DNA of 64,000 nt from Epiperipatus broadwayi (GCA_028023455.1 JAQFVV010006452.1:362501-426500), one strand, 5' to 3'. Positions 35,001 through 45,730 are shown, numbered from the stretch's first letter. Made by a program: numbers and translations. The notes: generated from the letters alone by a model not told the origin.

Positions 35001-35399
35001 TAATTTAAATATATATAAACGTAAATGGAACATTGGGTGTGAGTTAATTTATAATATTAAGGAAGGTAGTTTATTGTTTAAGGCTCAAACAGAATCTTTA
35101 GCAACAAGGGAATAAACATGTAAATGGAAAAATATGAGTGATTTAATCTGTAAGTTGTGTAAAGAAGGCATAGAAAATATTAGGCATCTGTTACTTCAAT
35201 GTAAATATTTGGAAGCAGAAAGGGTACAAAAATGAAGGTATGGAAGGTTAAATATGAACAAAGTGATTATACAGAAAGGGAGTTATTGGTTTTTATGCTA
35301 GGTTTGGGAAAAAATAAGGGGGATTTAGATATGAAGATCATGGAGTTGACAAAGATTATGTTGTGGAAATGGGATGGAGCAGATTATGGGAAAACTTAG
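32097..35399 (+). pseudogene. LINE ORF2: APE endonuclease, RT and C-terminal zinc finger
   Basis: The endonuclease begins IGYLNV-stop-GG (32097-32123) and continues VLAVVETHL, IGDMNG (about 32510) and SDHNF (about 32750). In-frame stops lie at 32115-32117 and 32244-32246. A long open frame runs 32340-34220. RT motifs: YRPIAVTSVLYK (about 33650-33690), FIDIEKAYDRV (motif A, about 33860-33890), GLRQGCPMSP (motif B, about 34030-34060) and FVDD (34173-34184; FADD or YADD expected). A frameshift near 34220 moves the frame to 34255-35115 (SYLGIILSN thumb-region). A CKLC-x7-RHLLLQC finger follows at about 35145-35205. At least two stops and two shifts make it inactive. Confidence 0.85.
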
Positions 35400-35513
35400 G
35401 GTGGACAATGGAAAAGGAAGGTAAAGTGGCTAACAGATTTCTCTGGGCATAGCTGCTGAGAGATTCCTGACTCTGTTTAAGGAGAAGTCACAGTACATCA
35501 CATCACATCAGAC

Positions 35514-36060
35514 GTGGCTATTTTGTTCGCAAGATAAATTAAAGTTTATATATATTGCATTTATTCTGAAAGACATTTTTCTGCAAAAATTGCATGATTA
35601 CTGTGTGGATGTGCAATAAATTATTATATCATTAATTATTTTTCTTAATATCTCAGGAACAACTTTATTTAATTTTGAGAATGATTCAATAAAAATAAGT
35701 GATGGAAGTCTAGAGAAGTTTACAAAAATTAATCATTGGTAATCTAAGAAATAAAAATAATATCAATAAGCATTTACTACATACAAAATCTACCATGAAC
35801 ATTTTAAAAAAACTAAAAAGGAAAATAGAAATTTCAATTTTATTAGATTTCTTTTAGTTATATGTAAAGTCCTTACTAATATAATTACAAATCTCTATGA
35901 TAATATTGGACTCAAGCCAAACAAAAAAAAGAAATCAAGTGAATGTGAAAGTAGTTATTGCAATCATAGTAGATCACAATTATAAATTAATATAAATTAT
36001 AAAAAAGTTAAATAAATGTTCATTGTGTTTTGCTGAAGGATTGTGATGATGGTGTTCTAG
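35514..36060. other. AT-rich stretch, nothing recognised
   Basis: No gene or repeat identified. Confidence 0.45.
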
Positions 36061-36324
36061 TTGTATTTTTATATTGGACTATTTCCATCATCTAATATGT
36101 GTGTTGCACATCTTTAGAACAATTTAATTTTATGTAAATATTCCAATTACATTCAACTGTTAGTAATATCACAGAAAACAGGTTAGTATATACACCAACT
36201 GTTAGTAATATCACAGCAAATAGGTTAGTATATGCACAACATTTCAAGAGGTATTGTTCTCTCTTCTTTAGGTGTTTCTGGCCTGACCAGTGACAATACT
36301 ACATGGGATTCAAACCTGGTTCCT

Positions 36325-36385
36325 TAAATTCTTGATTATTGAATTTTAAGGTAACACTCTAACCAACTGAGCCATCCTGCCAAAA
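36325..36385 (-). other. tRNA-like pol III promoter, antisense arm
   Basis: On the minus strand: GGATGGCTCAGTTGGTTAGA (A box TGGCTCAGTTGG), a spacer, then B box GGTTTGAATCCC. A and B are separated by about 40 bases, as in tRNA-derived SINEs. The sense arm has the decayed equivalents GATAGCTTAGTTGGCTAGAG and CATTCGAATCTC near 36736-36810. Confidence 0.75.
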
Positions 36386-36880
36386 GCAACAGTCAGTAGA
36401 AATTTTATATACTTATCTATGAGATTCCTCCTGATTTCACCATTTTTTTCTAAGAGAAAAGTTGACTAGTGGTTTCCATACATTGTGTATAGTCACACTA
36501 GGTTGATTTATGGGATTTTTTGCCATTGTCATGTGAGCAGCTTCTTTAAATTTGCTTCGAAAAGGTATAAGGTGCTCACATGACAATGGCAAAAAATCCC
36601 ATAAACCATCCGAGTGTGACTATACATAATGTATGGAAACTCCTAGTCAAATTTGCTCTTAGAAAAAAATGGAGAAATCAGAAGGAACCTCATAGATAAG
36701 TATATAAAATTTCTACTGACTGGTGTTTTTGGTAGGATAGCTTAGTTGGCTAGAGCATTACCTTAAAATTCAATAATCAAGAATCCAAAGACCCACATTC
36801 GAATCTCATGCTAGTACTATCACTGGTCAGGCCAGCAACACCTGAAGAAGAGGGGATAACAATACCTCTCAAAATGTTGG

Positions 36881-37048
36881 GCATATACTAACCTGTTTGC
36901 TGTGATATTACTAACAGTTAGTGCATATATTAACATGTTTCCTGTGATATTGCTAACAGTTGGTGCATATACTAACTTGTTTGCTGTGATATTACTAAAT
37001 GTGGGTGCACATATTAACCTGTTTTCTGTGACATTACTAACAGTTGAA
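36881..37048 (+). repeat. 42-bp minisatellite, four units
   Basis: Units start at 36881, 36923, 36965 and 37007 (GCATATACTAACCTGTTTGC...). The opposite arm has only about two units (36133-36235), so unit number varies between arms. Confidence 0.9.
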
Positions 37049-37139
37049 TGTCATTGGAATATTTAAATAAAATTAAATTGTTCTAAAGATATTCAACACA
37101 CATATTAGATGATGGAAATAGTTCAATATAAAAATACAA

Positions 37140-37650
37140 ATATTCATTGTGATTTGGCATTGCCTTTGTCAATCATGACTGTGGAATGTGATGATGTAGT
37201 GCTAGAATATTACCAAATTTTAAAGAATGCTTATCAAAATGAAATTGTGATGATTATATATTGTAATACTGAGATTAACATTGATAATGAGTCCAAGAAG
37301 GTTACTTCAAATGTAGCTATGAGAAGTATTATATAGATTTAAAAAAACAAAAAGATACAATTAAATAGAAATTTTGAAAATAATCTAGATTTTGAAAATA
37401 ATACTTTAAAAAAAAGAAATAATGTTTATAAGCAAAAGTATTTACATTAGATATTAAAAAAAATATTTTAAAGGAGGATAAATCAATGTTAAAATCCCTA
37501 AAGTAATGATCAATAGATGTAAAAACAATTATTGATATAAAGAAATTAGAAGTAAACAAGTATAAATATTTCAAATTATTATTTTTGTAATATATAATAA
37601 AAGGCATTAATCCTAAAATTAAAAATAAATGCAGTAGATAAGTAGACATA
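37140..37650. other. AT-rich stretch, nothing recognised
   Basis: A 75-codon open frame runs across the palindrome edge into this region, but I see no family resemblance. Confidence 0.4.
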
Positions 37651-37651
37651 A

Positions 37652-37885
37652 TATAAACATCACATGATCACCATTTTTCATGCTTGCTTATAACTGTTAT
37701 TAAACAGATCCAAATCTCCTCACTGATGAAGGCCACAGCCAGAAACTAGTCTGGGGATATTGGATGAGTAGTCACTAGATGGGGATTTTATGCACAGCAT
37801 TCTGACATCCATTGATTACTCTGGCTTGCACTGAGTGGCAATACTGTATGGATAGTTTTGACCTGTTTAGACACAACATACAATA
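37652..37885 (+). mobile_element. F3 element, sense-only copy
   Basis: Left end ACATCACATGATCACCATTT-type block, then TAACTGTTATTAAACAGATC, the HHR, GATGAGTAGTCACTAGATGG, GATTTTATGCACA, GATTACTCTGGCTTGCACTG and GAGTTTTG-like end followed by ACCTGTTTAG. It is the only F3 copy here that is not a full inverted pair, apart from a short inverted leader. Confidence 0.75.
37708..37765 (+). ncRNA. Hammerhead-like ribozyme, best F3 copy
   Basis: Core CTGATGA (37723-37729), GAAA (37742-37745), self-complementary stem III ACTAGT and triplet GTC (37749-37751). Stem I has an inner helix (TCCTCA at 37717-37722 with TGGGGA at 37752-37757) and an outer helix (ATCCAA 37708-37713 with TTGGAT 37760-37765). Stem II is GGC/GCC around CACA, but closed by an A-A mismatch next to the core. 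Predicted cleavage is after 37751. Confidence 0.55.
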
Positions 37886-38774
37886 AAATATCCCTACATA
37901 TCTGAAACAAGGTTTTAAATAAATGTATGATAAGAGTGATTAATTATGGTCTAAACTTGAGTATTTAATAAAAAACCAATACTAAGAAAAAACAACCATG
38001 GGGGAAAATGTACCAAAAGGTTTATGATGTGTTGTTTTAACATAAACATAAGCAAAATTCATAGACCAAAAGGCAATCAAGTATTATTAATATTATTAAA
38101 AATCAATTAAAACAGTGATATGTAACTTGGATGAATATTTTAAAACATTGACATTAGCTGAAGTTGGATCCACAAGACAATATAAAAACTCAGAAAAAAA
38201 TTATACATCAGGTTAAATGAATTGCTGAGATAAGGAAATTATCTGTTGTGATATGAAAAAGAGACATTTTGAAAAATAAAACAAAAATCACAATGATTTA
38301 ACATTAAGAGCATCATAAAAAATGTTAGTACTAGAAGTGATAGAAATGATGCTAGAATTCATGGACTTTGAGTGCCAAAATCATTACTTTATAACTTTAT
38401 TAAATTACACAGTGAAATAGTAGCTTTGTATCAAATGTAATTGGATTAAACTTGAAGATTTTTATTCAGTAATGGATTCATAATGTTTCAAAAAGTGTCT
38501 ACCAGAATCTGGAAAATCTAATAAAAGAAGCAGATTATCAAAATATATAGCATATGAATGTTTATTTTTATAGCCCAAACAGATTCAGAAATTGAATAAT
38601 TTTCTGATATAATTTAAACCATTTTATATTGCATTTTAATAGTTTTCATAGGACTCATATTATTTTTTAATTATATGATTTTATTCTACTGTTATCATCT
38701 ATTATAACCTTAAGTAACCAAAAGATACTAGATAGTACTGCTTACTAAATTTATATCTAGTGCAACCATATTCA

Positions 38775-38820
38775 TATCATCAGACAAGTTTCCGGATTAT
38801 GGATTTCATCAGTAAAGAAT
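38775..38820 (-). ncRNA. F3-like HHR relic, minus strand
   Basis: Minus strand: CTGATGA (38812-38806), 13-base stem II region AATCCATAATCCG, GAAA (38792-38789), CTT, triplet GTC (38785-38783). The flank GATATGAATATGGTTGCACT is alignable with GGATATTGGATGAGTAGGCA of F3. Core bases are complete but stem II and stem III are weak. Confidence 0.4.
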
Positions 38821-39286
38821 TTGGATATGGATCAAGGACATCATATTCTTTTGATTTTAGTGTTGTCCAAGGGCCATACTACAAGCTTGAATTTTAAAAA
38901 ATCTTTATGTTTTCATTTCAAAGCATCGTATAAACATAATTATATGGAATCATTTAAATAATTATATATTTTGATGTTCTCAATTTTAAAACAATTATAG
39001 ACAGAATTAGTATAAAATAAAAACATTATATGATTCTCAAACTGCACAATGCTTTACAGGAATAAAATGTATTCTACTTGAATTCTGAAATGGATAAATT
39101 GTCCAAAGTTGTTATAAAAGTATGCACACTAAAATGTATAAATACTAAACTGGTGTTGGAATTACATATCTATGTAAAACAAATTGACTTGGACTTATAA
39201 TATTAAATGTTTTTCAATCTCACATGATTAGCTTTATAATAAAAAAGAAATGTAAAAGGTGATTCTTGTGTGAAATGTGCATTAAA

Positions 39287-39370
39287 AGATTCAGATCCAA
39301 GTTTTTTCTTGATGATGGCAAGAAACTAGAAAGTAATCTGCAGATATAATTTAAGAAGCACTACAATCTA
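39287..39370 (+). mobile_element. F3 relic fragment
   Basis: CAGATCCAAGTTTTTTCTTG, ATGATGGCAAGAAACTAG and AATCTGCAGATATA follow the F3 order (CAGATCCAAGTC, CTGATGAAGGC, GAAACTAG, GGGGATAT). The core CTGATGA has become TTGATGA. Confidence 0.45.
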
Positions 39371-39537
39371 GTATCTATTGACTATTTACAGTTACAATAA
39401 ATAGGTAGTATTATTTAAAATAGATTCATTTACTCCTGTGAAACAGTGCTTAAATTGGATGTCATATAATTATTTAAATATTGTAACATCTTGTATAAAA
39501 GAAATATGGTGAAGAAAAACAGTTGTTTTATTTATTA

Positions 39538-39996
39538 AAACAGGCAAAACTCATTATGCATATTGCCACACACAGGAAGCTAGAGTAATCAATGGATGCC
39601 AAAAGGCTTGTGCATAAAATCCCCATCTAGTGCCTACCCATCCAATATCCCCAAGACTAGTTTCTGGCTTGTGGCCTTCATCATTGAGGAGCCTTGGATA
39701 TGAGAGCACTGCACCTAGATCTTAGGATCTAATGCAACCCTTCAGTATCCACATTTTATCTCCTCTTAACTACAAAACTATAAGTCTTAAATTAAAAACA
39801 CTTTAATATTTTCAATCCAAGCTCATTAAACTAGTCTGGAGATATTGGATGAGTAGGCACTAGATGGGGATTTTATGCACAAAGCCCTCTGGCATCCATT
39901 GATTACTCCAGCTTGCTGTGTGTGGCAATATGTATAGTGAATTTTGCCTGTTTTAATAACAGTTAAAAGCAAGCATAAGAAATGGTGATCATGTGA
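39538..39996. mobile_element. F3 palindromic element with perfect 14-bp TSD
   Basis: Antisense half 39538-39740 and sense half 39835-39996 around an A/T-rich centre. TSDs TGTTTTATTTATTA lie at 39524-39537 and 39997-40010 and match exactly. On the minus strand the HHR core is ATGATGA (C3 changed), then GGCCACAAGCC, GAAACTAGTC. In the sense half the segment before CTAGTC is deleted. Neither half should cleave. Confidence 0.85.
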
Positions 39997-40010
39997 TGTT
40001 TTATTTATTA

Positions 40011-41439
40011 TTTGAGATTATTACTGAGATTATTACATGTTTTTTTAAAAAGATTACATGATAAATTGTCTATAATAAATTGCTATTTGACATCATTAAA
40101 TTTTCTTTATGAGGTAATATTTGCTTAAAATTTTCATAATTTTGGACCCACAGTCCCAAAAATTATCCAAATTAGGATTTTAAATTTTATAACAATAGAA
40201 CAGTATGGAATGACTTGTGCATAACTTCTGGTAATTATGATTCTAATCTTCTAATCAGTTAAAAGCCACTTACTTTGAAGCTTTATAAAGTTCAATAATA
40301 ATTAAAATAAGAATTTTTTTACTTTAAAAATTATCTTAATGATGTGAAATATATTGTAATGAAATATAAATGAGAATATGCTAGTTACCCATTTATGATT
40401 CAAGTTAGACTATTAATTAGATAATACTAAAATCAATAGATGATAGTAAGATAATATACCATATGTTGGTAGACCTTTTATGTAACTGAAATACTAGATA
40501 ATGAAGAAAACCAATTATGTAATAAAATACATGTACATGAATTTGGAACTTTCTGGTTTATAAAAACTTGTGTTGGTATATCTAGTTAAATGTTTTAATA
40601 TTCATATCATAATGAACACCATAATATTCTAAAATATTTACATATGAAAATTCTTACTTATAATTATTAACTTTTAAACCAATATTATCTAAATAATTTT
40701 AAATATCTCCAACATTAAATGCAAATGTTATAATATAAATTATTAATTATGAACTTTTATTTCCATATATATTTAAAGTTTAAAAACATTTTATATTTTC
40801 AGGACTTCAATTTAATTAGAAGAATAGTATTTTTAAATGCCATTATTTAACTTAGAAACTCTATTTGTTTAGAACATATTTTGTAAATGAGATTTTACAG
40901 ACTTCTATCAAATAGATTTTTTTCAAATTTTGTACAAATGTTAGAAATTAATGTCAATGCAATATGCCAATAAAATATATCAGGTTAGTTTCCTGCAGTG
41001 TTTATTGTAGGGGTATTGAGAGACCAAATTTCAAACAGGTTGATATCATTTCAATAAGTTTCTAGTGATATATGTGAGAGGGCAGTATATTATTTTATAA
41101 AAAAAATAAAATGAAAATAAAGTATTTAAACAAATCTTAGTTTGTCTTAATTGTAAAAGTTGCTTTAAATTTTAATTTATCTTCATTATAAAAGTTTATT
41201 TTTTAAAAATGTGTCATTCATAAACAAAATAATATTGGTATCCATTTTTAAGATGTTGCAAATTTCTTTTAAAATGTTATATAGAATGTGTCATAGCTTT
41301 CATTGTATTTAATAAAATAAATACTTTATCAATTATTCCATTATTAATAAATATTGCATCATTTAATTCCAAATATGGTCCATTAATTTCAATATATTGT
41401 AACAAAAATCCAATCACAACTCAGATTATTTAGATCATT
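40011..41439. other. AT-rich stretch, nothing recognised
   Basis: About 1.4 kb with no gene, repeat or element end seen. Confidence 0.45.
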
Positions 41440-42723
41440 TATGTATCAAATCATAATATAATATTGATAAGCATGTTTTTACAACATGTTGTAAAGGGAA
41501 TAAAGAAAATGTTTACAAAATCATGTTATTGTAAACAACCCAAGGTCATATTTTATGAGTAACTGGTGACAAATCTAGAAGTTGGCAAACATGATGTTGA
41601 ACAACATCAAATGGGTATAAGTAGGTCTAAAACAAGCAACTAAGACATTCTAATTTAATGCAAGCCAGTCTGCATATTCTACTTTATCTTAAGACCCAAG
41701 TTAAGAAGCAGTGTTGCAATGATTAAATACTGAGAAAAGAAACCATTGGTTAAAACTGTCTTCCACTGTAACTTGGATAGCCATATTTTGCTGACATTTA
41801 AAAAGAATTTTTAAATACTCCAGTTGTAAAAGGCAATATATAATTTTATCTAGGAGAAGACTATCTGGTATGTGTGGCTAGGCAACAAATATCATACCAG
41901 TCAAAATAAATAGAAAATGTGATTGGATCCAAAACTAATGCTGAAGTTTTCTAAATCCAACCAGTGCCTGCCTTATTAATTCCATGAAAAAGAAATGGAC
42001 AGTGCCATAAAAATAATCCTAGGCCTACTGAGACTATACATTGTCTAATGTCACCAATGCTGATGTATTTCCTGTCTAACATTGCCAGTGCCTAAGGAGA
42101 AGAACTAACAACTTTGAAGGAATTAATGATGACAACTGTAAAATATATTAAAACAATGGTATCTGTAGAGAAACATGGCTTCCAACTATTTAAATATTTC
42201 TTGTGGTAAGATACTATCATTATAGGCATTATAAGACCTTAAACTTAAACTAAGAATATCTTTTATTAGTATTATGTTTAACATATTATATGTATTAATA
42301 GTTGCAAGTATATATACAACAGATTTATATGTCCATTGATAATAAAATAATTATTCATATTAATCCATTTAGTTTGTTTTTACTTCTCAAACTTATTTCA
42401 AACATTACATTTTTAACATCAATATGATTATAATATCCACAACCCTAAAAAAATCATGCAATCCACTAGGGTAAATGGATGAATGGTGGTAATCATTTGC
42501 ACTTGATGATGCTTGGGTGTTAATAAGTTTTCCAAAACTAAACTTTCTAATTAGAAAGTTTGGCATCTGAGAGTTTCATTTTTTAAATTTTATTTTATTG
42601 GAATGGAAAAACTAATAAAATATTTTTAGAAGAACTTATCCTTGTGTTATAAATCACCACCTTCATCATTGATTGGTATATTTGAACTAAATCATTTTAT
42701 TTAAAATTTTATAAACCATTTAA

Positions 42724-42726
<3 letters not shown>

Positions 42727-42786
<60 letters not shown>
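42727..42786. repeat. (TA)n run
   Basis: About 30 units directly left of the F2 array. (TA) sequence also follows the array at 43519-43530, so the array may have inserted in a TA tract. Confidence 0.95.
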
Positions 42787-42789
<3 letters not shown>

Positions 42790-42885
42790 TGAAATTTTCA
42801 GATTTTCCACTCAATAAATAACTTTTAGCTAAGTGCTTAGCTTTGGGTTGGTATTTTTAGATCTAGTGTCTGAATCTACTCTGAC

Positions 42886-42928
42886 ACCTCTCTGAGGAGT
42901 GCCAAAGCACGAAACCATGGTCAGGGGT
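42886..42928 (+). ncRNA. Type-I hammerhead ribozyme, best F2 copy
   Basis: Stem I is ACCTCT (42886-42891) with AGGGGT (42923-42928), 6 bp including one G-U. The core is CTGAGGA (42892-42898, fits CUGANGA). Stem II GTGC (42899-42902) with GCAC (42907-42910) is perfect around CAAA. GAAA lies at 42911-42914. Stem III is the very short ACCATGGT, with triplet GTC at 42920-42922. All catalytic positions (G8, G12, C17) are present. Predicted cleavage is after 42922. Confidence 0.8.
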
Positions 42929-43319
42929 TTGGGGAGGGATTCCTGATAGAGATATTTTAAGTGCTGGCTCTGGCTAAGCATTTATCATAAAGCTTGTAGA
43001 GGAATTGGCAATCCTCACTGTTTATAACTTACAAGCTTAAGAGATAGGGTCATGTGATCTATGAATTGATCTATGACTCTTATTTTGACTATTTATAGTC
43101 TCTGCCAAAAGTCTTATGCAATTTTATATTGCTATGACTACTAATATATGGTATGGCTGAAGATCTATCAGCCCCATATAGCTATTTGAGTTGGATAGCT
43201 GGGTTTGAAGACATGTAGATGTCTGAAAATTTCAGATTTTCCACTCAATAGATAACTTTTAGCTAAGTGCTTAGCTTTGGGTTGGTATTTTTAGATCTAG
43301 TGTCTGAACCTACCCTGAC

Positions 43320-43362
43320 ACCTCTCTGAGGAGTGCCAAAGCACAAAACCATGGTCAGGGGT
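43320..43362 (+). ncRNA. F2 hammerhead, second unit (G12 lost)
   Basis: Same fold as the first unit: CTGAGGA (43326-43332), GTGC-CAAA-GCAC (43333-43344), GTC (43354-43356). However GAAA is AAAA (43345-43348). G12 acts as general base in hammerheads, so this copy is expected to be nearly inactive. Confidence 0.75.
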
Positions 43363-43640
43363 TTGGGGAGGGGTTCCTGACAGAGATATTTTAAGTGCTG
43401 GCTATGGCTAAGCATTTATCATAAAGCTTGTAGAGGAATTGGCAATACTCACTAACTTACAAGCTTAAGAGATAGGGTCATGTGATCTATGAATTGATCT
43501 ATGACTCTTATTTTGACTATATATATATATACTTTCAATCAAGATGTATGGTTCATATATAATCATCATAATATATTTTTGGTTCATGGTTAAACCCATT
43601 TAACAGGAAATAAATGCAATTACATATGTGATGCAACCAA

Positions 43641-44199
43641 CAATATATCTCTTTGTTCAGCTAAAGTGGTTTGAATATTCCCTTTCTTATGCTTAAATTA
43701 AATTTTTGTACAAACACATAAGTACTGGATATTACAGCATGAATAAATTTAGCACATTGCGGTATATATATAATAAATAACAAAAAATAAATGTTTGGAA
43801 TGAGAAATAAGATTAGCATTTAAAAAATATTCTAAATACTAAAATTTTATGAAAGCAGTAATTTAAGTCTGTGTAGGCAAAGTAATATTTAATAAATAGT
43901 AGTATATATAAAAATTATAGAAATATTCTGGAGAATATTGTATATGAAGGCTTGAGTCTGGTGTATATTTAACTATTAATAATATATACATAAAAATATT
44001 TTAATCTGTTTGTAAATCTGCATGAAAAGGATAATCGACAAGAGTATTATAGAACATTTACAAAAGATAATGCATTCAATAAAAAGAAGAATAAAAGCAT
44101 AATTAAACATGTATCCATCAACAATACAATAACCAGTACAGTCAATGGATTCAGAGCCAATAGACCAGGAAGCTATTCCAACAATACAAACATTTTTAG
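43641..44199. other. AT-rich stretch, nothing recognised
   Basis: An 87-codon minus-strand frame (43976-44239) is hydrophobic and low in complexity, with no family resemblance. I treat it as chance. Confidence 0.35.
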
Positions 44200-45480
44200 A
44201 TTTAAATCCAAATAAGCTTAATAGTGAAATGATGTCCACATTTATGAAAAAATTTTAAAATAAATTTCTAAAAAAATTTGAAAAAAATAAAGAAAGAAAG
44301 GATAGTGAATTTAAAGAAGTGCTTTCAAAAGTTGACAAATATAACAAAAATTTTAGGGAAAATAATGCATTTAAAACTGGAAGAAAAATAAATAAAATAT
44401 ATTGAATTCAAATAATTGCATTTAAATAATGAAAAAATACATCAAGAAATAAAAGAAAAGTTTAAAATGGTATAATAGACTATAAATATCCTGAAGTGGG
44501 AAGTAGCAGGTTAAATATTAAGAACATCTACAACAGAAAATGAAGATCATAGAAAGAAAATTACATAGTGATTTACAGGAAATGTTTAAAAAATATATTG
44601 AATCTAGTGAATAAATGGCAAAAAAGTGTGCAAAGTCTAGCAGAAAGAGTAGAAAAATTGGAAGAAAGAATAGAAATAAATGAGGGTTTTATTTTAGTTA
44701 AAGAAACTAAAATACACGAAAAACAAGCAAAACTCTCCATACAGTAGGGTCATTCAGTACAAACCAGATTAATCAATGAATGCCAGAAGGCTTGTGGGTA
44801 AAATCCCTATCTAGGGCCTACTCATTCAACATCCTGACTATGGAGATTTTTGCCTGTTTTAATAATAGTTATGAGCAAGCATAAGAAATGGTGATCATGT
44901 GATGTTTGATGGTAAAATACATTAACTTAAAGAACTAAATGTTATAATGATGCTACTGAAAAGAAAATCCAAATTAAGGCACCCATGAAAACAAATAATG
45001 AAATAGATATGTAGTAGTAATGAGACTAAAATCTTGTAGATGAACACTAGAATTCATTGTTTATGAAATTTTTGTAGGATTTTGCCTTTAAAAAACAAAA
45101 ATAATTCTGCTGCATAAATATTAAAAAGAAGGATGATGAATAAGATATGAAGAAAGTTAACAATAGAAATACTCAACATTATACAACATATATATGAAGG
45201 CTAAATATTACAAGAAGATCAAAAAGAGTAAAATACTCTAATAACTATCCTAAGTTTAAATCAATGGATTACCCTTGATTAATCATCAAGTTCCATTGCC
45301 AGTGCGCAGAAAAAAAAAATGGAAAAAAAAAAGAAAGTAAAAGATCTATTCCAGATTAAAGAGGATATTATATTTTTCGAGTCATTCCAAATTATCTCCA
45401 TACTAAAGTAATCCCTTTAGAAAGATAACTTTTATTTTAGAAAAATAAAAGATGGCTGATTCTCTGTTTATCCTGGATCT
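44200..45480 (+). pseudogene. Coiled-coil coding relic, perhaps a LINE ORF1
   Basis: A-rich plus strand with a broken frame containing SLAERVEKLEERIEINE and FILVKETKIHEKQA (about 44620-44730). Lys/Glu heptad-like stretches lie before it, and DYP- and SRSK-like pieces after. Coiled coils of this type occur in L1/Tx1-like ORF1 proteins. No RRM-type motif could be read. An F3 element interrupts it at 44717. Confidence 0.3.
44717..44912. mobile_element. F3 palindromic element, short copy
   Basis: Outer CAAAACTCTCCATACAGTA at the left, with TTTTTGCCTGTTTTAATAAT, AGCAAGCATAAGAAATGG and TGATCATGTGATGTT at the right. TSDs TAAAATACA lie at 44708-44716 and 44913-44921. Most of the centre, including the HHR, is deleted. 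Confidence 0.8.
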
Positions 45481-45730
45481 GTTAAAATGGAAAATGTTTA
45501 AAAAGAAAGAAATTGTGAATTAAAAAATAAAATATATGACAATGCTAAAAGTGATGATTGAATTAATACAGAGAGAAATTACTAGCTGGAAAGAAAGCAC
45601 GAATCTGTTAAAATGGAAAATGTTTAAAAAGAAAGAAATTGTGAATTAAAAAATAAAATATATGACAATGCTAAAAGTGATGATTGAATTAATACAGAGA
45701 GAAATTACTAGCTGGAAAGAAAGCACGAAT
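45479..45730 (+). repeat. Tandem duplication, 2 x 126 bp
   Basis: CTGTTAAAATGGAAAATG...AAGCACGAAT occurs at 45479 and again at 45605, with no differences seen by eye. The perfect match indicates a recent event, or an assembly error. Confidence 0.9.

Larger units (their letters stand above)
30785..35513 (+). mobile_element. Near-full-length APE-type LINE with PHD/esterase ORF1 (broken)
   Basis: Contains a 5' leader, ORF1, ORF2 and a 3' end with ACATCACATCACATC just before 35513. The purine-rich plus strand marks its extent against the AT-rich flanks. The PHD plus SGNH-esterase ORF1 is best known from CR1/L2-group LINEs. The CxxC...H...C finger at the end of ORF2 occurs in several other clades, so I leave the clade open. 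Boundaries are approximate and no target duplication was identified. Confidence 0.8.
36061..37139. mobile_element. 1.08-kb palindromic composite: tRNA-like, HHR-like, minisatellite
   Basis: Nearly symmetrical: TTGTATTTTTATATTGGACT at the left end and its complement at the right, centre near 36,555. From the outside in, each arm has a conserved tail, copies of a 42-bp minisatellite, an HHR-like motif, a tRNA-like promoter segment and an arm ending TTTGCCATTGTCATGTGAGC. The right arm motif is CTGAAGA (36842-36848), A, stem GAGG/CCTC, then AAAA. In the left arm (minus) the tetranucleotide is GAAA. The arms have diverged by scattered substitutions, so this is not a recent copy or a simple assembly artefact. 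Confidence 0.85.
37886..39523. other. AT-rich stretch with two decayed F3-like HHR cores
   Basis: No gene seen. HHR-like relics are at 38783-38812 (minus) and 39287-39370 (plus). Confidence 0.5.
42787..43518 (+). mobile_element. F2 retrozyme-like array, 1.69 units of 434 bp
   Basis: Unit period 434 bp (42787 aligns with 43221; HHR cores at 42892 and 43326). The units are very similar. The array ends at TCTTATTTTGACT, exactly where the 25-kb copy ends, while the 5' starts differ. The paralogous duplication copy B (near 48,960) lacks the array. No open frame. A tRNA-like B-box candidate (GGGTTTGAAGACAT) is seen near 43200, but this is weak. Confidence 0.85.
41440..43640 (+). repeat. Diverged segmental duplication, copy A
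   Basis: Collinear with 46940-49090. Shared blocks include TATGTATCAAATCATAATAT, ACATGTTGTGAAGGCAATAA-type, GAAACCATTGGTTAAA, ATGTGTGGCTA, GTGCCTGCC and the flanks of the F2 insertion. The two copies have diverged through many substitutions and small gaps. Copy A alone holds the F2 array and (TA)n, and copy B alone holds an F1 element. I see no coding potential. It could be two copies of an unidentified long repeat instead of a true duplication. Confidence 0.8.
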
